Shown here: one piece after another, positions 17,956 to 26,668 of the stretch | How the letters are laid out: each line of letters starts with the position of its first letter | How positions within the stretch are numbered: position 1 is the stretch's first letter | The notes under the pieces: generated by a model | Seen by the model: only the letters and a program-made list of their open reading frames with translations | What the model was told of the DNA's origin: nothing | Databases searched by the model: none | Assembly (NCBI RefSeq): GCF_041429785.1 | Contig: NZ_CP163423.1 | Location: 1,736,001 to 1,800,000 of the forward strand | Length of the DNA: 64,000 bases | Origin: Fretibacter rubidus | GTDB taxonomy: Bacteria; Pseudomonadota; Alphaproteobacteria; Caulobacterales; Maricaulaceae | Direction: 5' to 3' | Made by a program: the position numbers and the translations under genes

Positions 17956-18717
17956 ATGAAGACAGCAGTTGTTACGGGCTCAGCCTCCGGCATTGGTGCA
18001 TGCGTTAAAGGTAGACTGAAAGCGCAGGGCTATAATGTCATAGGCATCGACCTGAGAGGCGCCTCTATTAATGCCGATTTATCCACGCCGGAAGGTCGTA
18101 AGGACGCCGTTGACCAAGCACAGGAAATGTCAGTCGGAAAAATTGACCGCCTTGTTCTTGCCGCGGGCTTGGGAGGTCATATTGCGGATGGAGCGCTTGT
18201 CGCAAAGGTTAATTATTTTGGCGCTGTCGCTATATTGGACGGCCTGAAAGATGCGCTAATGGCGACATCAGGCCGATGCGTTGTCATTTGTTCTAATTCC
18301 GCGCAAATGTTTATGGATTCGGAAAATCCCATCATTACGGCCCTATTAGAAGGCGACGAAGATGCAGCCATGACAGTTATTGGCAATCAAGACGGTACGA
18401 AAACTTATGCTACATCCAAGCATGCTTTAACGCGTGCTGTTCGCCGCCGTTCTGCACAATGGGGCCAAGATGGAATCACGCTTAACGCGATTGCGCCCGG
18501 CCAAACAGCGACCCCTATGCAAAAAGGCGCTGCTGAACATCCAACAATTGGCAAAGCTGTGGCAGGCATACCCATACCGAAAAAGCGTCTCGCCTCGCCT
18601 GATGAAATGGCTGGCGTTATCGAATTTATGCTCTCAGACGCCGCTGATTATATGCAAGGTAGCGTTATTTATGTTGATGGTGGCACAGACGCACAGTTAA
18701 GGCCTGACGGGTTTTAA
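17956..18717 (+). CDS. SDR, 3-alpha-hydroxysteroid dehydrogenase/carbonyl reductase-like
   Basis: 253 residues. Besides the SDR core (TGSASGIG, YATSKHA), it has features I recall from Comamonas HsdA: the short acidic strand GIDLRGASINADLST, VNYFGA after the AAGLG that replaces NNAG, and a C terminus YVDGGTDAQLRP. That suggests oxidation of a ring hydroxyl on a steroid-like molecule. AGGAAAG precedes the ATG. Third gene of the operon and followed by a strong terminator. Function is by family resemblance. Confidence 0.85.
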   Translation: MKTAVVTGSASGIGACVKGRLKAQGYNVIGIDLRGASINADLSTPEGRKDAVDQAQEMSVGKIDRLVLAAGLGGHIADGALVAKVNYFGAVAILDGLKDALMATSGRCVVICSNSAQMFMDSENPIITALLEGDEDAAMTVIGNQDGTKTYATSKHALTRAVRRRSAQWGQDGITLNAIAPGQTATPMQKGAAEHPTIGKAVAGIPIPKKRLASPDEMAGVIEFMLSDAADYMQGSVIYVDGGTDAQLRPDGF

Positions 18718-18733
18718 AATAATATTATCTATA

Positions 18734-18764
18734 AAAAAAGCGGCCTCGATAAGGCCGCTTTTTT
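18734..18764. terminator. Bidirectional intrinsic terminator
   Basis: AAAAAAGCGGCC and GGCCGCTTTTTT flank a 7-nt loop, giving a GC-rich stem followed by a T-run on either strand. It lies between the convergent SDR and KstD-like genes. Confidence 0.92.
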
Positions 18765-18786
18765 TAACTCGCTATTTTCATGAGGC

Positions 18787-20451
18787 TTAGGCATTTGCTC
18801 TCATCATATGCTTTGCAGCGACATATCCAAAAGTCATTGCAGGCCCTAAGGTGGACCCTGCTCCCGGATAAGTTCGCCCCATAACGGAGCTTGCTGTATT
18901 TCCAGTCGCATAAAGCCCGCCAATTGGCACGCCGGCTGCGTTCAACGCTTGCGCATTCACGTCAACGTCAACGCCACCTTTTGTCCCAATATCCCCTGGG
19001 AAAATTTGGAAAGCATAAAATGGCCCTTTTGAAATCGGTGCAAGACATGGATTTGGCTTAACTGTAGGGTCACCATAATAACGGTCATAACTATTATTGC
19101 CCGACCCAAAGTCCTCATCAATGCCTGTTTCTGAGTAGCGCCCAACCTTTTCAGCTGTCGCTTTTAAGCCCTCGGCATCAACGCCCATAAGCGCAGCAAG
19201 CTCTTCAATCGTATCGGCCTTTTTCATAACAGCCTTCACAGATTTGCCCCATGCTACATCAGGCATCACCGCAGTCGGATAAAGCGGACCTACGGCATAT
19301 TTTTCGCGCGCTTTGCGATCGAAGACAACCCAAGTTGATAGTGGATGCTCTTGGACTTGGCGGCCAACTTCATCATAGGATGCTGCCTCATTTAGGAAAC
19401 GCTCTCCATTCCCGTTTACAATGTAAATTCCTGGCAAAGCCCGCTCAACAAACAAAACACGTGAGCGGTCTCGTTTAGGAAGGCGAACAGATGGCCCCCA
19501 CCACGCGGCATCCATTAAGGTCATAGTCGCGCCAATCTCGGCCGCTGCTTTGTGGGCGTCACCCGTGTTTGTACCAGGTGTCGCAGACCAATCAGGATTG
19601 CTGGAGTGTGGTAAATATTTCGCCCGCATATCGGGATTGCTCTCAAACCCGCCAGCCGCAAGAATAACTCCGCGGCTCGTATTGACTTTTACGTCTTTGC
19701 CGTCGCGCGTAATAATCGCGCCAACAACGCGTCCGTCTTTCTCAATCAATGATTTAAAGGGCGTTTCACGAAGGACCGGGATTTTGCGCTTAAAGGCAGA
19801 GACAAGACACCTTCCGACAAGCGCATTACCTAGACATAAACGACGGTGACGCTTTGTCTTTCGGCGGAACGGAATATCGATACGGTATAAAAAGACTAGC
19901 CGGGACATAATTTTAGACCAGCCAGGCGCACGAGTGATTATTTTTTTGGCTTCATTGACCGTGAGTGTAAAGCCGCCAAAGGCTGTTTGCTCATGCGGTT
20001 CGCGCATATTTAAAAATTCACCTTTCAGCTTTGTCGCGCTCATCGGTAGAGGATCAAGTGTCCGCCAGCCATCTTTACCGCCGGGGCGATCAGGGAAATA
20101 ATCAGCATAGGGCGTGGCCGTAAACTTCACCTCTGATTTATCCTCCATGAACTTTAGCATTTTGGGCGCTTGGTCGACATAACGGGCGATACGCTCTTCG
20201 GCGACATCATCCCCGATACACGCTTTCAAATAGTTCAGCGCAGCTTCTGGTGTATCTGTCTCGCCATGCTCGGCCATAAGGTGGTTGCACGGGATCCAAA
20301 TACCGCCGCCGGATGTCGCAGATGTTCCGCCGAACATATCTGACTTTTCAACAACCATAACTTTCGCCCCGTGCTCATGGGCTGTAATGGCCGCCGTGAG
20401 GCCACCTGCGCCGCTACCTACGACCAAAACGTCTACATTCATTTCTTCCAT
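18787..20451 (-). CDS. 3-ketosteroid-delta1-dehydrogenase-like flavoprotein
   Basis: 554 residues. FAD motif VVGSGAGGLTAA at the N terminus, SGGGIWIPCNHLM, and the C-terminal block NTASSVMGRTYPGAGSTLG, which carries the Tyr and Gly that in KstD polarise the 3-keto group. KstD introduces a C1-C2 double bond into 3-ketosteroids using FAD; related enzymes act on other alicyclic ketones. CAGGAG stands 6 bp before the ATG at 20451, supporting this start over the internal ATG. Single-gene unit with operator E upstream. Confidence 0.87.
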   Translation of the reverse strand: MEEMNVDVLVVGSGAGGLTAAITAHEHGAKVMVVEKSDMFGGTSATSGGGIWIPCNHLMAEHGETDTPEAALNYLKACIGDDVAEERIARYVDQAPKMLKFMEDKSEVKFTATPYADYFPDRPGGKDGWRTLDPLPMSATKLKGEFLNMREPHEQTAFGGFTLTVNEAKKIITRAPGWSKIMSRLVFLYRIDIPFRRKTKRHRRLCLGNALVGRCLVSAFKRKIPVLRETPFKSLIEKDGRVVGAIITRDGKDVKVNTSRGVILAAGGFESNPDMRAKYLPHSSNPDWSATPGTNTGDAHKAAAEIGATMTLMDAAWWGPSVRLPKRDRSRVLFVERALPGIYIVNGNGERFLNEAASYDEVGRQVQEHPLSTWVVFDRKAREKYAVGPLYPTAVMPDVAWGKSVKAVMKKADTIEELAALMGVDAEGLKATAEKVGRYSETGIDEDFGSGNNSYDRYYGDPTVKPNPCLAPISKGPFYAFQIFPGDIGTKGGVDVDVNAQALNAAGVPIGGLYATGNTASSVMGRTYPGAGSTLGPAMTFGYVAAKHMMRANA

Positions 20452-20503
20452 TATTCACTCCTGAACGCTTCCGCCTTGCAACATAGAACTATGCATAAGT
20501 TTA

Positions 20504-20572
20504 TTCGTAATAATTACACATATTTTCTACGCATTATAGATAAAAATGTATCAATATATCACAATTTGCGTA
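20504..20572. promoter_or_regulatory. Operator E: half-sites in 24/39 bp geometry
   Basis: TTCGTA (one mismatch) at 20504-20509, TACGCA at 20528-20533 and TGCGTA at 20567-20572: spacings 24 and 39 bp, equivalent half-sites 63 bp apart. The 24-bp pair faces the KstD-like gene on the minus strand, mirroring operators A and C. The outer half-site is embedded in ATCACAATTTGCGTA, shared with operator F. Confidence 0.72.
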
Positions 20573-20618
20573 TTTTATATTGAATTTATCTGCCATTTGA
20601 TAGACTGTTGCTGAAATT

Positions 20619-20646
20619 ATGATGCGGCTAATTCTATCCGCATCAT
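20619..20646. promoter_or_regulatory. Nine-bp-arm palindrome upstream of acyl-CoA dehydrogenases
   Basis: ATGATGCGG and CCGCATCAT are perfect inverted arms separated by 10 bp, ending 21 bp before the ATG of the first acyl-CoA dehydrogenase. It differs from the TGCGTA operators. It could be a repressor operator or a 5'-UTR hairpin; no T-run follows. Confidence 0.55.
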
Positions 20647-20667
20647 CTGTCATATACAGGTAAAACT

Positions 20668-21801
20668 ATGCAATTTTCATTCACGGAAGAGCAAGCTCAA
20701 ATCCGAGAAAGCGTTGAAACGGCCTGCGCAGCTCTCTGTGATCGCGACGCTTTATTCCAAACGATAGAAGGTGATGGCGGGTTCCATTCCAAAGGTTGGC
20801 AAACACTCTGCACTGAAATGGGCCTGGGTTTAACGGCGATACCAGAAGACCGTGATGGTCTAGGGCTTGGCACCATTGAACTTGCGTCTGTTATGGAAAA
20901 GATGGGGAGAACATTGCTACCAACGCCCTTCTTCACCTCTATCGTGCTTTCGGCAACAGCCCTCATTAATGGGGAACGAGATGACATCTTTGATAAGGCG
21001 CTTGCGGAAATTAGCACTGGCGAAAAGATTGCAAGCTTCACATTTTTGAACTCAGACGGCACAAATAGTGCGGAGGCAAATAGCGTTCACTATGCACATT
21101 CGACAGGCATCAGCGGAAAAGTCAGCTTTGCTGAATATGGGCACATTGCGGACTACTTTGTCATATTAGCCAATCATGATGATGGTGCTCCCTGCTTAGT
21201 TGTGATTGACGCAAAAGCTAAGGGCGTCACAGTCACACCTCGCCTCGCCCTTGATATGACACGTCCCGTAAGCGATGTGTCGCTAACTAATGTTTCGATA
21301 TTAGGTGAAAAACCACTATGCACATCGTCTGAACTTATCGAGAATATCTTTAACCTCGGACGCATTTGCCTGGCGTCCGAGCAACTTGGCGCGTCGGAAG
21401 CCATATTGGAAAAAACACAGAAATTCGTCTTGGAACGTCAGCAATTTGGACGTCAAATCGGTAGTTTCCAAGCGATCAAGCACCGGCTTGCTGACATGAT
21501 GGTGCTAAATGAAGCCGCCAAATCCGCCGCGTGGTATGCAGCTTGTTCGGCTGATGAATCGCCCGAAGAACTGCCTATTGCCGCGGCCACGGCCATGGTC
21601 GTCACAACTCGTGCATTGAAGCGTAACGCCAAAAACATGATTCAACTTCACGGCGGTATGGGCTTCACTTGGGAATGCGACGCGCATCTTTTCTTGAAGC
21701 GCGCAGAATACTCAAGCCGAATTCTGGGTTCTGAAACTGTCCACCGCGAGACCTTAGCGGCCTTTGCTCTCGGCGAAAGCGAATTGGGAGATGCATCATG
21801 A
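20668..21801 (+). CDS. Acyl-CoA dehydrogenase, non-catalytic-type subunit
   Basis: 377 residues with the acyl-CoA dehydrogenase fold (N-terminal helices, middle beta domain, FAD-binding C-terminal helices with GRQIGSFQAIKHRLADM and LHGGMGFTWE). Where the partner has the catalytic Glu (LLAFERG), this protein reads NLGRICLA, lacking the base. That is typical of the alpha-beta heteromers of steroid side-chain degradation (ChsE/FadE type), where only one subunit carries Glu. It overlaps the partner by 4 bp (ATGA), supporting a 1:1 complex. Confidence 0.88.
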   Translation: MQFSFTEEQAQIRESVETACAALCDRDALFQTIEGDGGFHSKGWQTLCTEMGLGLTAIPEDRDGLGLGTIELASVMEKMGRTLLPTPFFTSIVLSATALINGERDDIFDKALAEISTGEKIASFTFLNSDGTNSAEANSVHYAHSTGISGKVSFAEYGHIADYFVILANHDDGAPCLVVIDAKAKGVTVTPRLALDMTRPVSDVSLTNVSILGEKPLCTSSELIENIFNLGRICLASEQLGASEAILEKTQKFVLERQQFGRQIGSFQAIKHRLADMMVLNEAAKSAAWYAACSADESPEELPIAAATAMVVTTRALKRNAKNMIQLHGGMGFTWECDAHLFLKRAEYSSRILGSETVHRETLAAFALGESELGDAS

Positions 21802-22973
21802 AACTTGGCTTTACACCAGAACAAGAAGCCTTTCGCAAAGAAGCCGCCGCATGGCTAGAAGAAAAGATGTCAGGCGATTTTGCTGATATCCGCTACGAAC
21901 GCACTGTTTTTGGTAAAATAGAACGCCGTCGTGATTGGGAACGTACGTTAGGGGCCGAAGGGTGGAGCGTTATCGGCTATCCGAAAGAATATGGCGGCCG
22001 CGAAGCGAACATTGCTGAGCAAGTCATTTTTGCCGAAGAATATGCACGCTCTGGCGCACCGGGCCGTTCGGGCCACATCGGTGTTGAACTCGCTGGGCCC
22101 ACACTTCTGCATTTCGGCACCAAAGAGCAACAGGATAAATTCATTCCCGATATGGTGTCCGGAAAGACACTTTGGGCACAGGGCTATTCTGAACCCGGAG
22201 CCGGTTCCGACCTGTCAAATGTGCGTACAAAAGCACGTCTTGAAAATGGCAAATGGATTATTGATGGTCAAAAAATCTGGACGTCCGGCGCGCAATTTGC
22301 TGATTGGATATTCGTTCTCGCGAGAACAGAGCCGGGCACAAAAGGCCCGAAAGGGTTATCTTTCCTTCTCGTCCCTATGCGGCAAGACGGCATTACGGTT
22401 CGCCCCATTAAGCAAATCACCGGCGAGTCAGAGTTTAACGAAACTTTCTTTGATAGTGCTGTAACAGACGCAGAGAATATTGTTGGCGGCGAAGGTAATG
22501 GCTGGAAGGTCGCCATGGGCCTTCTCGCTTTTGAGCGCGGCGTGGGCACCTTAGGGCAACTCACAGCGTTTCAACGTGAATTTGACGCGATGATTGACCT
22601 CGCTAAAGAAAATGGAACAGCGCAAGACCCCCTCATTCGTCAACGTATTGGCGAGGCTTTTACAGGCTTGAAGGTGATGCGCCACAGTTCACTGCGCATG
22701 CTCTCTGATGAAAGCGCATCGCTTCAGCCAGCCGCAATGACATATAAACTCTATTGGTCAGCTTGGCATAAGAGCTTTACAGAGCTTTGCTTGGATGTCG
22801 CAGGGCTTTCGTCCTTTACTATGGACGGTGACGATTACGATTTACCAGAAATGCCTTATATCTATCTGACAGCACGCGCTGACTCGATCTATGGCGGCAC
22901 TAATCAAATCCAAAGAAACATCGTATCTGAACATGCGTTGGGCATGCCGAGAGAACCACGCGGTAAGTCCTAG
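21798..22973 (+). CDS. Acyl-CoA dehydrogenase, catalytic subunit
   Basis: 391 residues. Full acyl-CoA dehydrogenase signature: YSEPGAGSDLSNVRT, the FAD-binding WTSGAQFADW, and C-terminal YGGTNQIQRNIVSEHALGMPR. Glu246 in LLAFERG aligns with the catalytic base position of FadE26 and isovaleryl-CoA dehydrogenase. With the preceding subunit it should introduce the alpha-beta double bond into a bulky acyl-CoA made by the ligase at 10-11.7 kb. A strong terminator follows. Confidence 0.9.
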   Translation: MKLGFTPEQEAFRKEAAAWLEEKMSGDFADIRYERTVFGKIERRRDWERTLGAEGWSVIGYPKEYGGREANIAEQVIFAEEYARSGAPGRSGHIGVELAGPTLLHFGTKEQQDKFIPDMVSGKTLWAQGYSEPGAGSDLSNVRTKARLENGKWIIDGQKIWTSGAQFADWIFVLARTEPGTKGPKGLSFLLVPMRQDGITVRPIKQITGESEFNETFFDSAVTDAENIVGGEGNGWKVAMGLLAFERGVGTLGQLTAFQREFDAMIDLAKENGTAQDPLIRQRIGEAFTGLKVMRHSSLRMLSDESASLQPAAMTYKLYWSAWHKSFTELCLDVAGLSSFTMDGDDYDLPEMPYIYLTARADSIYGGTNQIQRNIVSEHALGMPREPRGKS

Positions 22974-23040
22974 CCATCTAAGTGCCAGGTATAAATTTGG
23001 CTTCCAAAACACATATTTTGAACACAGGTGACACCAAAAG

Positions 23041-23068
23041 AAAAGCCCCGCTTAAGCGGGGCTTTTTT
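23041..23068. terminator. Bidirectional intrinsic terminator
   Basis: AAAAGCCCCGC and GCGGGGCTTTT form a near-perfect stem with a TTAA loop and T-runs on both strands, between the convergent acyl-CoA dehydrogenase operon and second TonB receptor. Confidence 0.93.
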
Positions 23069-23087
23069 ACGCGTCATTGAAATAGTC

Positions 23088-25637
23088 TTAGAACTGAACG
23101 CCGACTGTCATGCCATATGTTCTCGGATCAGCAAAGTAGCCACCAGCATATCCGAGTGGCCCAAAGTCAACGCCGCGCACAAAGTCATCAGAGTCTGTAA
23201 GATTTTTACCCCAAAATTGAACGCTTGCCACAGAGCCACCAAAATCAATGTCATAAATACCAATTTGAGCATCAACGATATCACGATCATCACCTTTAAT
23301 TTCTTCGTTAAAGGGTGAGGCAATTGAAGATAAGAAGCTGTATTTTCCGTCCTCATGTGTATAGCCAACGCGTGCCTTGAGTTCCGACCCTCTCCAATTT
23401 AGGGACTGCTGCCAATTCGCTGCCAGATTATAAGTTAGAGGCGACGTATATTGTGGATTAACAAATTGAGCAATGTCTACCGGCGCAGTGCCGACAACTG
23501 GTGTACCAGCCAATAATTCTTTGAAGTCAATGTCAATGTAACCAAGATTCCCATCGATTGAGAAGTTATCCGTGATCAACGCTTGACCTTCGATTTCAAA
23601 TCCCAAATATTCTACTGAACCCGCATTATTAAAGCGTGTTCCGAATGTACCAGAGTCAGGGTCGTTTACAGGGCTGACGACAACAAGATCTTTGTAATCA
23701 TTGAAATAGGCCGCCGCATTCAGGCGAACGCGATTATCAAAGAACTCCGACTTGAAACCAGCCTCATATGACGTCACAGTCTCTTCGTCAAAACCGCCAA
23801 TAGTCGTACTGCCAGACGCGGGCTTATCACTCGCATTAAATCCGCCAGAACGATAACCCGTAGCGACACGTGCATAAAGATTAACTTCGTCAGACATGTC
23901 ATAGCCCGCCATCACATTCCATGTGAACTTGTTGAAGTCATCTTCACCCGTATTTATCTGAGCGAGAGGCGCCGTGCCGTCTTGGAACTTGGTTAGCTCC
24001 TTCGTGTCTTCAGTGTAACGTCCACCCACAGTCAAACTCAAACGATTATCAAAGCTCGTAGGACGGAATGTAAATTGGCCATATACAGCTTTTGATTCGC
24101 TCTCCGCTTGATAATCTAAAATAGCTTGGGTGACGACAGTCCGATATTGCGCAGGATTTGCCGCAACAAATCCAGGGCCGAGACCTCCGAAATTCGCAAG
24201 GAAAATGTTGTTGGTATCCAGTGTAAAGCCACTGTTTTGTGGGTTACGCTCTGTACCGTCTTCTTTGAAATAGAAAGCGCCCACAACCCAATCGAGCGTA
24301 TCTGTATTACCGCTCAGCTCAAGTTCTTGGCTGAATTGAGAGTGTTCACGTACATTGTTGGTGTCAAAGCCACCTTGTGTCGTTGTCGCAAGTGGCGCAT
24401 TCGCAATGAAAGGGCGAAAGGCTGCAGGTATAGATGGGATGAATTGCAGGAGCGATTCGGGCATGCCATTGAACAATGTTGCGTTTGAGAACACTGCAGA
24501 TTCGATAGTTCCTAGCCCGTCCAGATCAGAGCTCTCAACAATACTATCCCACTGGCGATAACCTGTTGTTGATTTTAGCACGGCATTACCAAAATCTTTT
24601 GTGAATACGAGACTATGACCTAAAACTTCTTCTGATGCGTTCCCGTCTTTGTCCAAACAAATCTCCTCACGACGCTCATCACGAAGCGGGGCCGACAAGG
24701 CTGCGCAACCTGCTTGTAAGAAATTAGCTTGCGCGATAGCCCCTAGCGGACTGCCCTGCTGTTGTGTTTGAGTGAAAGCCACACCATTTGATTCGAGATT
24801 AGGGCGAAATCCTGCATTAGCTGCATTCGTCAGCTGGAAAGCTGCCGCCCGGCCATTCACTTTTGAATAGTCTGCGATGTAACGCAAGCTTGCTGTATCA
24901 TCAATGTCTAGCAGTGCTGCAAAACGGATCGAGTCAGTGTTACGGGCGCCGGGATCTTTGCTGTCATCCTCTTCAAGAATATTATCAACAACACCATCAC
25001 GTTGACGGTGTGAGTAGGATAAACTTGTGCGTAAACCGGCAACTTCTGCGTCATTACCAATCTTACCAAAATTCACGGTACCTTTACCGTGCCAAGCGCC
25101 ATAATTGCCAATGCCAAATTCAGCCTTAACGCCAAAGTCCTCCGAGGGATCCTTTGATATAAAGCTAATAGCGCCCCCTGTCGTATTGCGACCAAATAGC
25201 GTACCCTGTGGGCCACGAAGCACCTCAACGCGTTCTAAATCAAGGGTATCTAATCCGTTTGCCGCCGAGCGGGCAATGTATACACCGTCAATGTAAATAC
25301 CATTAGACGTATCGATACCGAAGGTTTCAGTCGCTGGCGAGTTAATGCCGCGAATAGAGACAACGGCCGCCCCCAAGCTAGTTGTACCTCCGATAATTGT
25401 CACATTGGGAGCAAGACCACTTAGGTCCTGCGCACTGTCAATACCAAGTTGCTCAATCTTTTCTGCACTGATTGCGCTAACTGCTAGAGGAACGTCTTGC
25501 AAATTTTCAACGCGTTTCTGGGCTGTTACCACAATTTCATCAAGACTAACTTGCGCAAAAGCGGGTGTCGCAATCACCGCCATACTTGCTGATGACAATA
25601 GCGCCAGTGATAGTTTTCCAAGATGCATCGATTTCAT
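23088..25637 (-). CDS. TonB-dependent outer-membrane receptor
   Basis: 849 residues. The signal peptide ends at AFA (residue 28), followed by plug (SLDEIVVTAQKRVENLQDVPLAVSAI, LRGPQGTLFGRNTTGGAIS) and barrel ending GMTVGVQF with terminal Phe. It belongs to the same receptor family as the one at 11.8 kb but has diverged well beyond a recent duplication. AAGGGG lies upstream of the ATG at 25637; more upstream starts would read through the leader and operator F. Presumed uptake of the pathway substrate or a related compound. Confidence 0.93.
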   Translation of the reverse strand: MKSMHLGKLSLALLSSASMAVIATPAFAQVSLDEIVVTAQKRVENLQDVPLAVSAISAEKIEQLGIDSAQDLSGLAPNVTIIGGTTSLGAAVVSIRGINSPATETFGIDTSNGIYIDGVYIARSAANGLDTLDLERVEVLRGPQGTLFGRNTTGGAISFISKDPSEDFGVKAEFGIGNYGAWHGKGTVNFGKIGNDAEVAGLRTSLSYSHRQRDGVVDNILEEDDSKDPGARNTDSIRFAALLDIDDTASLRYIADYSKVNGRAAAFQLTNAANAGFRPNLESNGVAFTQTQQQGSPLGAIAQANFLQAGCAALSAPLRDERREEICLDKDGNASEEVLGHSLVFTKDFGNAVLKSTTGYRQWDSIVESSDLDGLGTIESAVFSNATLFNGMPESLLQFIPSIPAAFRPFIANAPLATTTQGGFDTNNVREHSQFSQELELSGNTDTLDWVVGAFYFKEDGTERNPQNSGFTLDTNNIFLANFGGLGPGFVAANPAQYRTVVTQAILDYQAESESKAVYGQFTFRPTSFDNRLSLTVGGRYTEDTKELTKFQDGTAPLAQINTGEDDFNKFTWNVMAGYDMSDEVNLYARVATGYRSGGFNASDKPASGSTTIGGFDEETVTSYEAGFKSEFFDNRVRLNAAAYFNDYKDLVVVSPVNDPDSGTFGTRFNNAGSVEYLGFEIEGQALITDNFSIDGNLGYIDIDFKELLAGTPVVGTAPVDIAQFVNPQYTSPLTYNLAANWQQSLNWRGSELKARVGYTHEDGKYSFLSSIASPFNEEIKGDDRDIVDAQIGIYDIDFGGSVASVQFWGKNLTDSDDFVRGVDFGPLGYAGGYFADPRTYGMTVGVQF

Positions 25638-25705
25638 TGTGTTCCCCTTTGTGGTTATTTTCTTAGAATAAGACATACACATAAATATGACTACGGCAAC
25701 CATTT

Positions 25706-25773
25706 TGCGTATTTATAGACACCATAATCTACGCATTTATGTGGTATGTGGTGAAAATATCACAATTTGCGTA
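25706..25773. promoter_or_regulatory. Operator F: half-sites, 24/38 bp geometry
   Basis: TGCGTA at 25706-25711, TACGCA at 25730-25735 and TGCGTA at 25768-25773: spacings 24 and 38 bp. The 24-bp pair faces the minus-strand TonB receptor. The outer half-site lies in ATCACAATTTGCGTA, as at operator E. Confidence 0.75.
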
Positions 25774-25901
25774 ATATATTGGCCGCATGCATACGTTACG
25801 ACCTACACTAAGAATATGCGCAAAACGAAAATGGGGGTTAGGTTTGTATCGCACACGCGTTAGCAAACGGACTGAGAGTAATGTTCGGTATCAAGGGTTG
25901 A

Positions 25902-26660
25902 TTACTCACGCATCTGCTTTCCGCCGTTTACGTGCCAAGCTTGACCGTTAACAAATTCACCATCGTCTGAGGCAAGAAATGCGACTGCTGCGGCAATATC
26001 TTTCGGTTGCCCTAAACGATGGGATGGCGTTTCTGCTTGAATGCCCGCGAGGCGTTCTTCATCAAGATATATTGCCACCGCCTCCGTCATTATAAGTCCC
26101 GGGCAAATGACATTGGCACGAATTCCACTTGGGCCCCATTTTGCCGCAACATGGCGCGCAAGCGCATGAATTGCTGTTTTCGTCATAGCATAAGCAGGCT
26201 GAACGGGCGCGCCCGCTGATGCCGCGCCGGAACTTGTATATATCATGGCGCCTCCGCCGCGCTTCAGCATAGCGGGAATGGCCGCTTGAGAAGCGAGCAA
26301 ATGGCTTTTTGTATTGATAGCAACAGACTTATCGAACACCTCTTCGGTAATCCCTAGGGCGTCGTCATCGCCAACAGTGCCGCCCGCCAAATTTGAGTGG
26401 AAGAAATCTAATCCCCCAAATTCTTTGACAGCACGCGCGACAATATCCTTTTGCGACTGCGCGTCTGTACCGTCCAGATAAGTGCCGATAACAATTCCAC
26501 CAGATTTTTCGATTGCCTTAGCCGTCTCAACAGCCATATCGCCCATGATATCGCCAATAATAACTTTGGCTCCTTCGGCACACAAACGCTCCGCCGTAGC
26601 CGCGCCAATACCGCGAGCTCCACCCGCGATGACACCAACCTTACCCTTAAGTCCGCGCAT
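25902..26660 (-). CDS. SDR family oxidoreductase
   Basis: A 252-residue classical SDR: AGGARGIG cofactor motif, SSGAAS then YAMTK catalytic pair, and a C-terminal VNGGKQ. The usual NNAG position reads SNLAG. It is the third gene of a minus-strand operon (amidohydrolase-like, Rieske, SDR), starting 8 bp after the Rieske stop, so it probably oxidises the alcohol produced by that oxygenase or a nearby step. Confidence 0.88.
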   Translation of the reverse strand: MRGLKGKVGVIAGGARGIGAATAERLCAEGAKVIIGDIMGDMAVETAKAIEKSGGIVIGTYLDGTDAQSQKDIVARAVKEFGGLDFFHSNLAGGTVGDDDALGITEEVFDKSVAINTKSHLLASQAAIPAMLKRGGGAMIYTSSGAASAGAPVQPAYAMTKTAIHALARHVAAKWGPSGIRANVICPGLIMTEAVAIYLDEERLAGIQAETPSHRLGQPKDIAAAVAFLASDDGEFVNGQAWHVNGGKQMRE

Positions 26661-26668
26661 GATAACTC

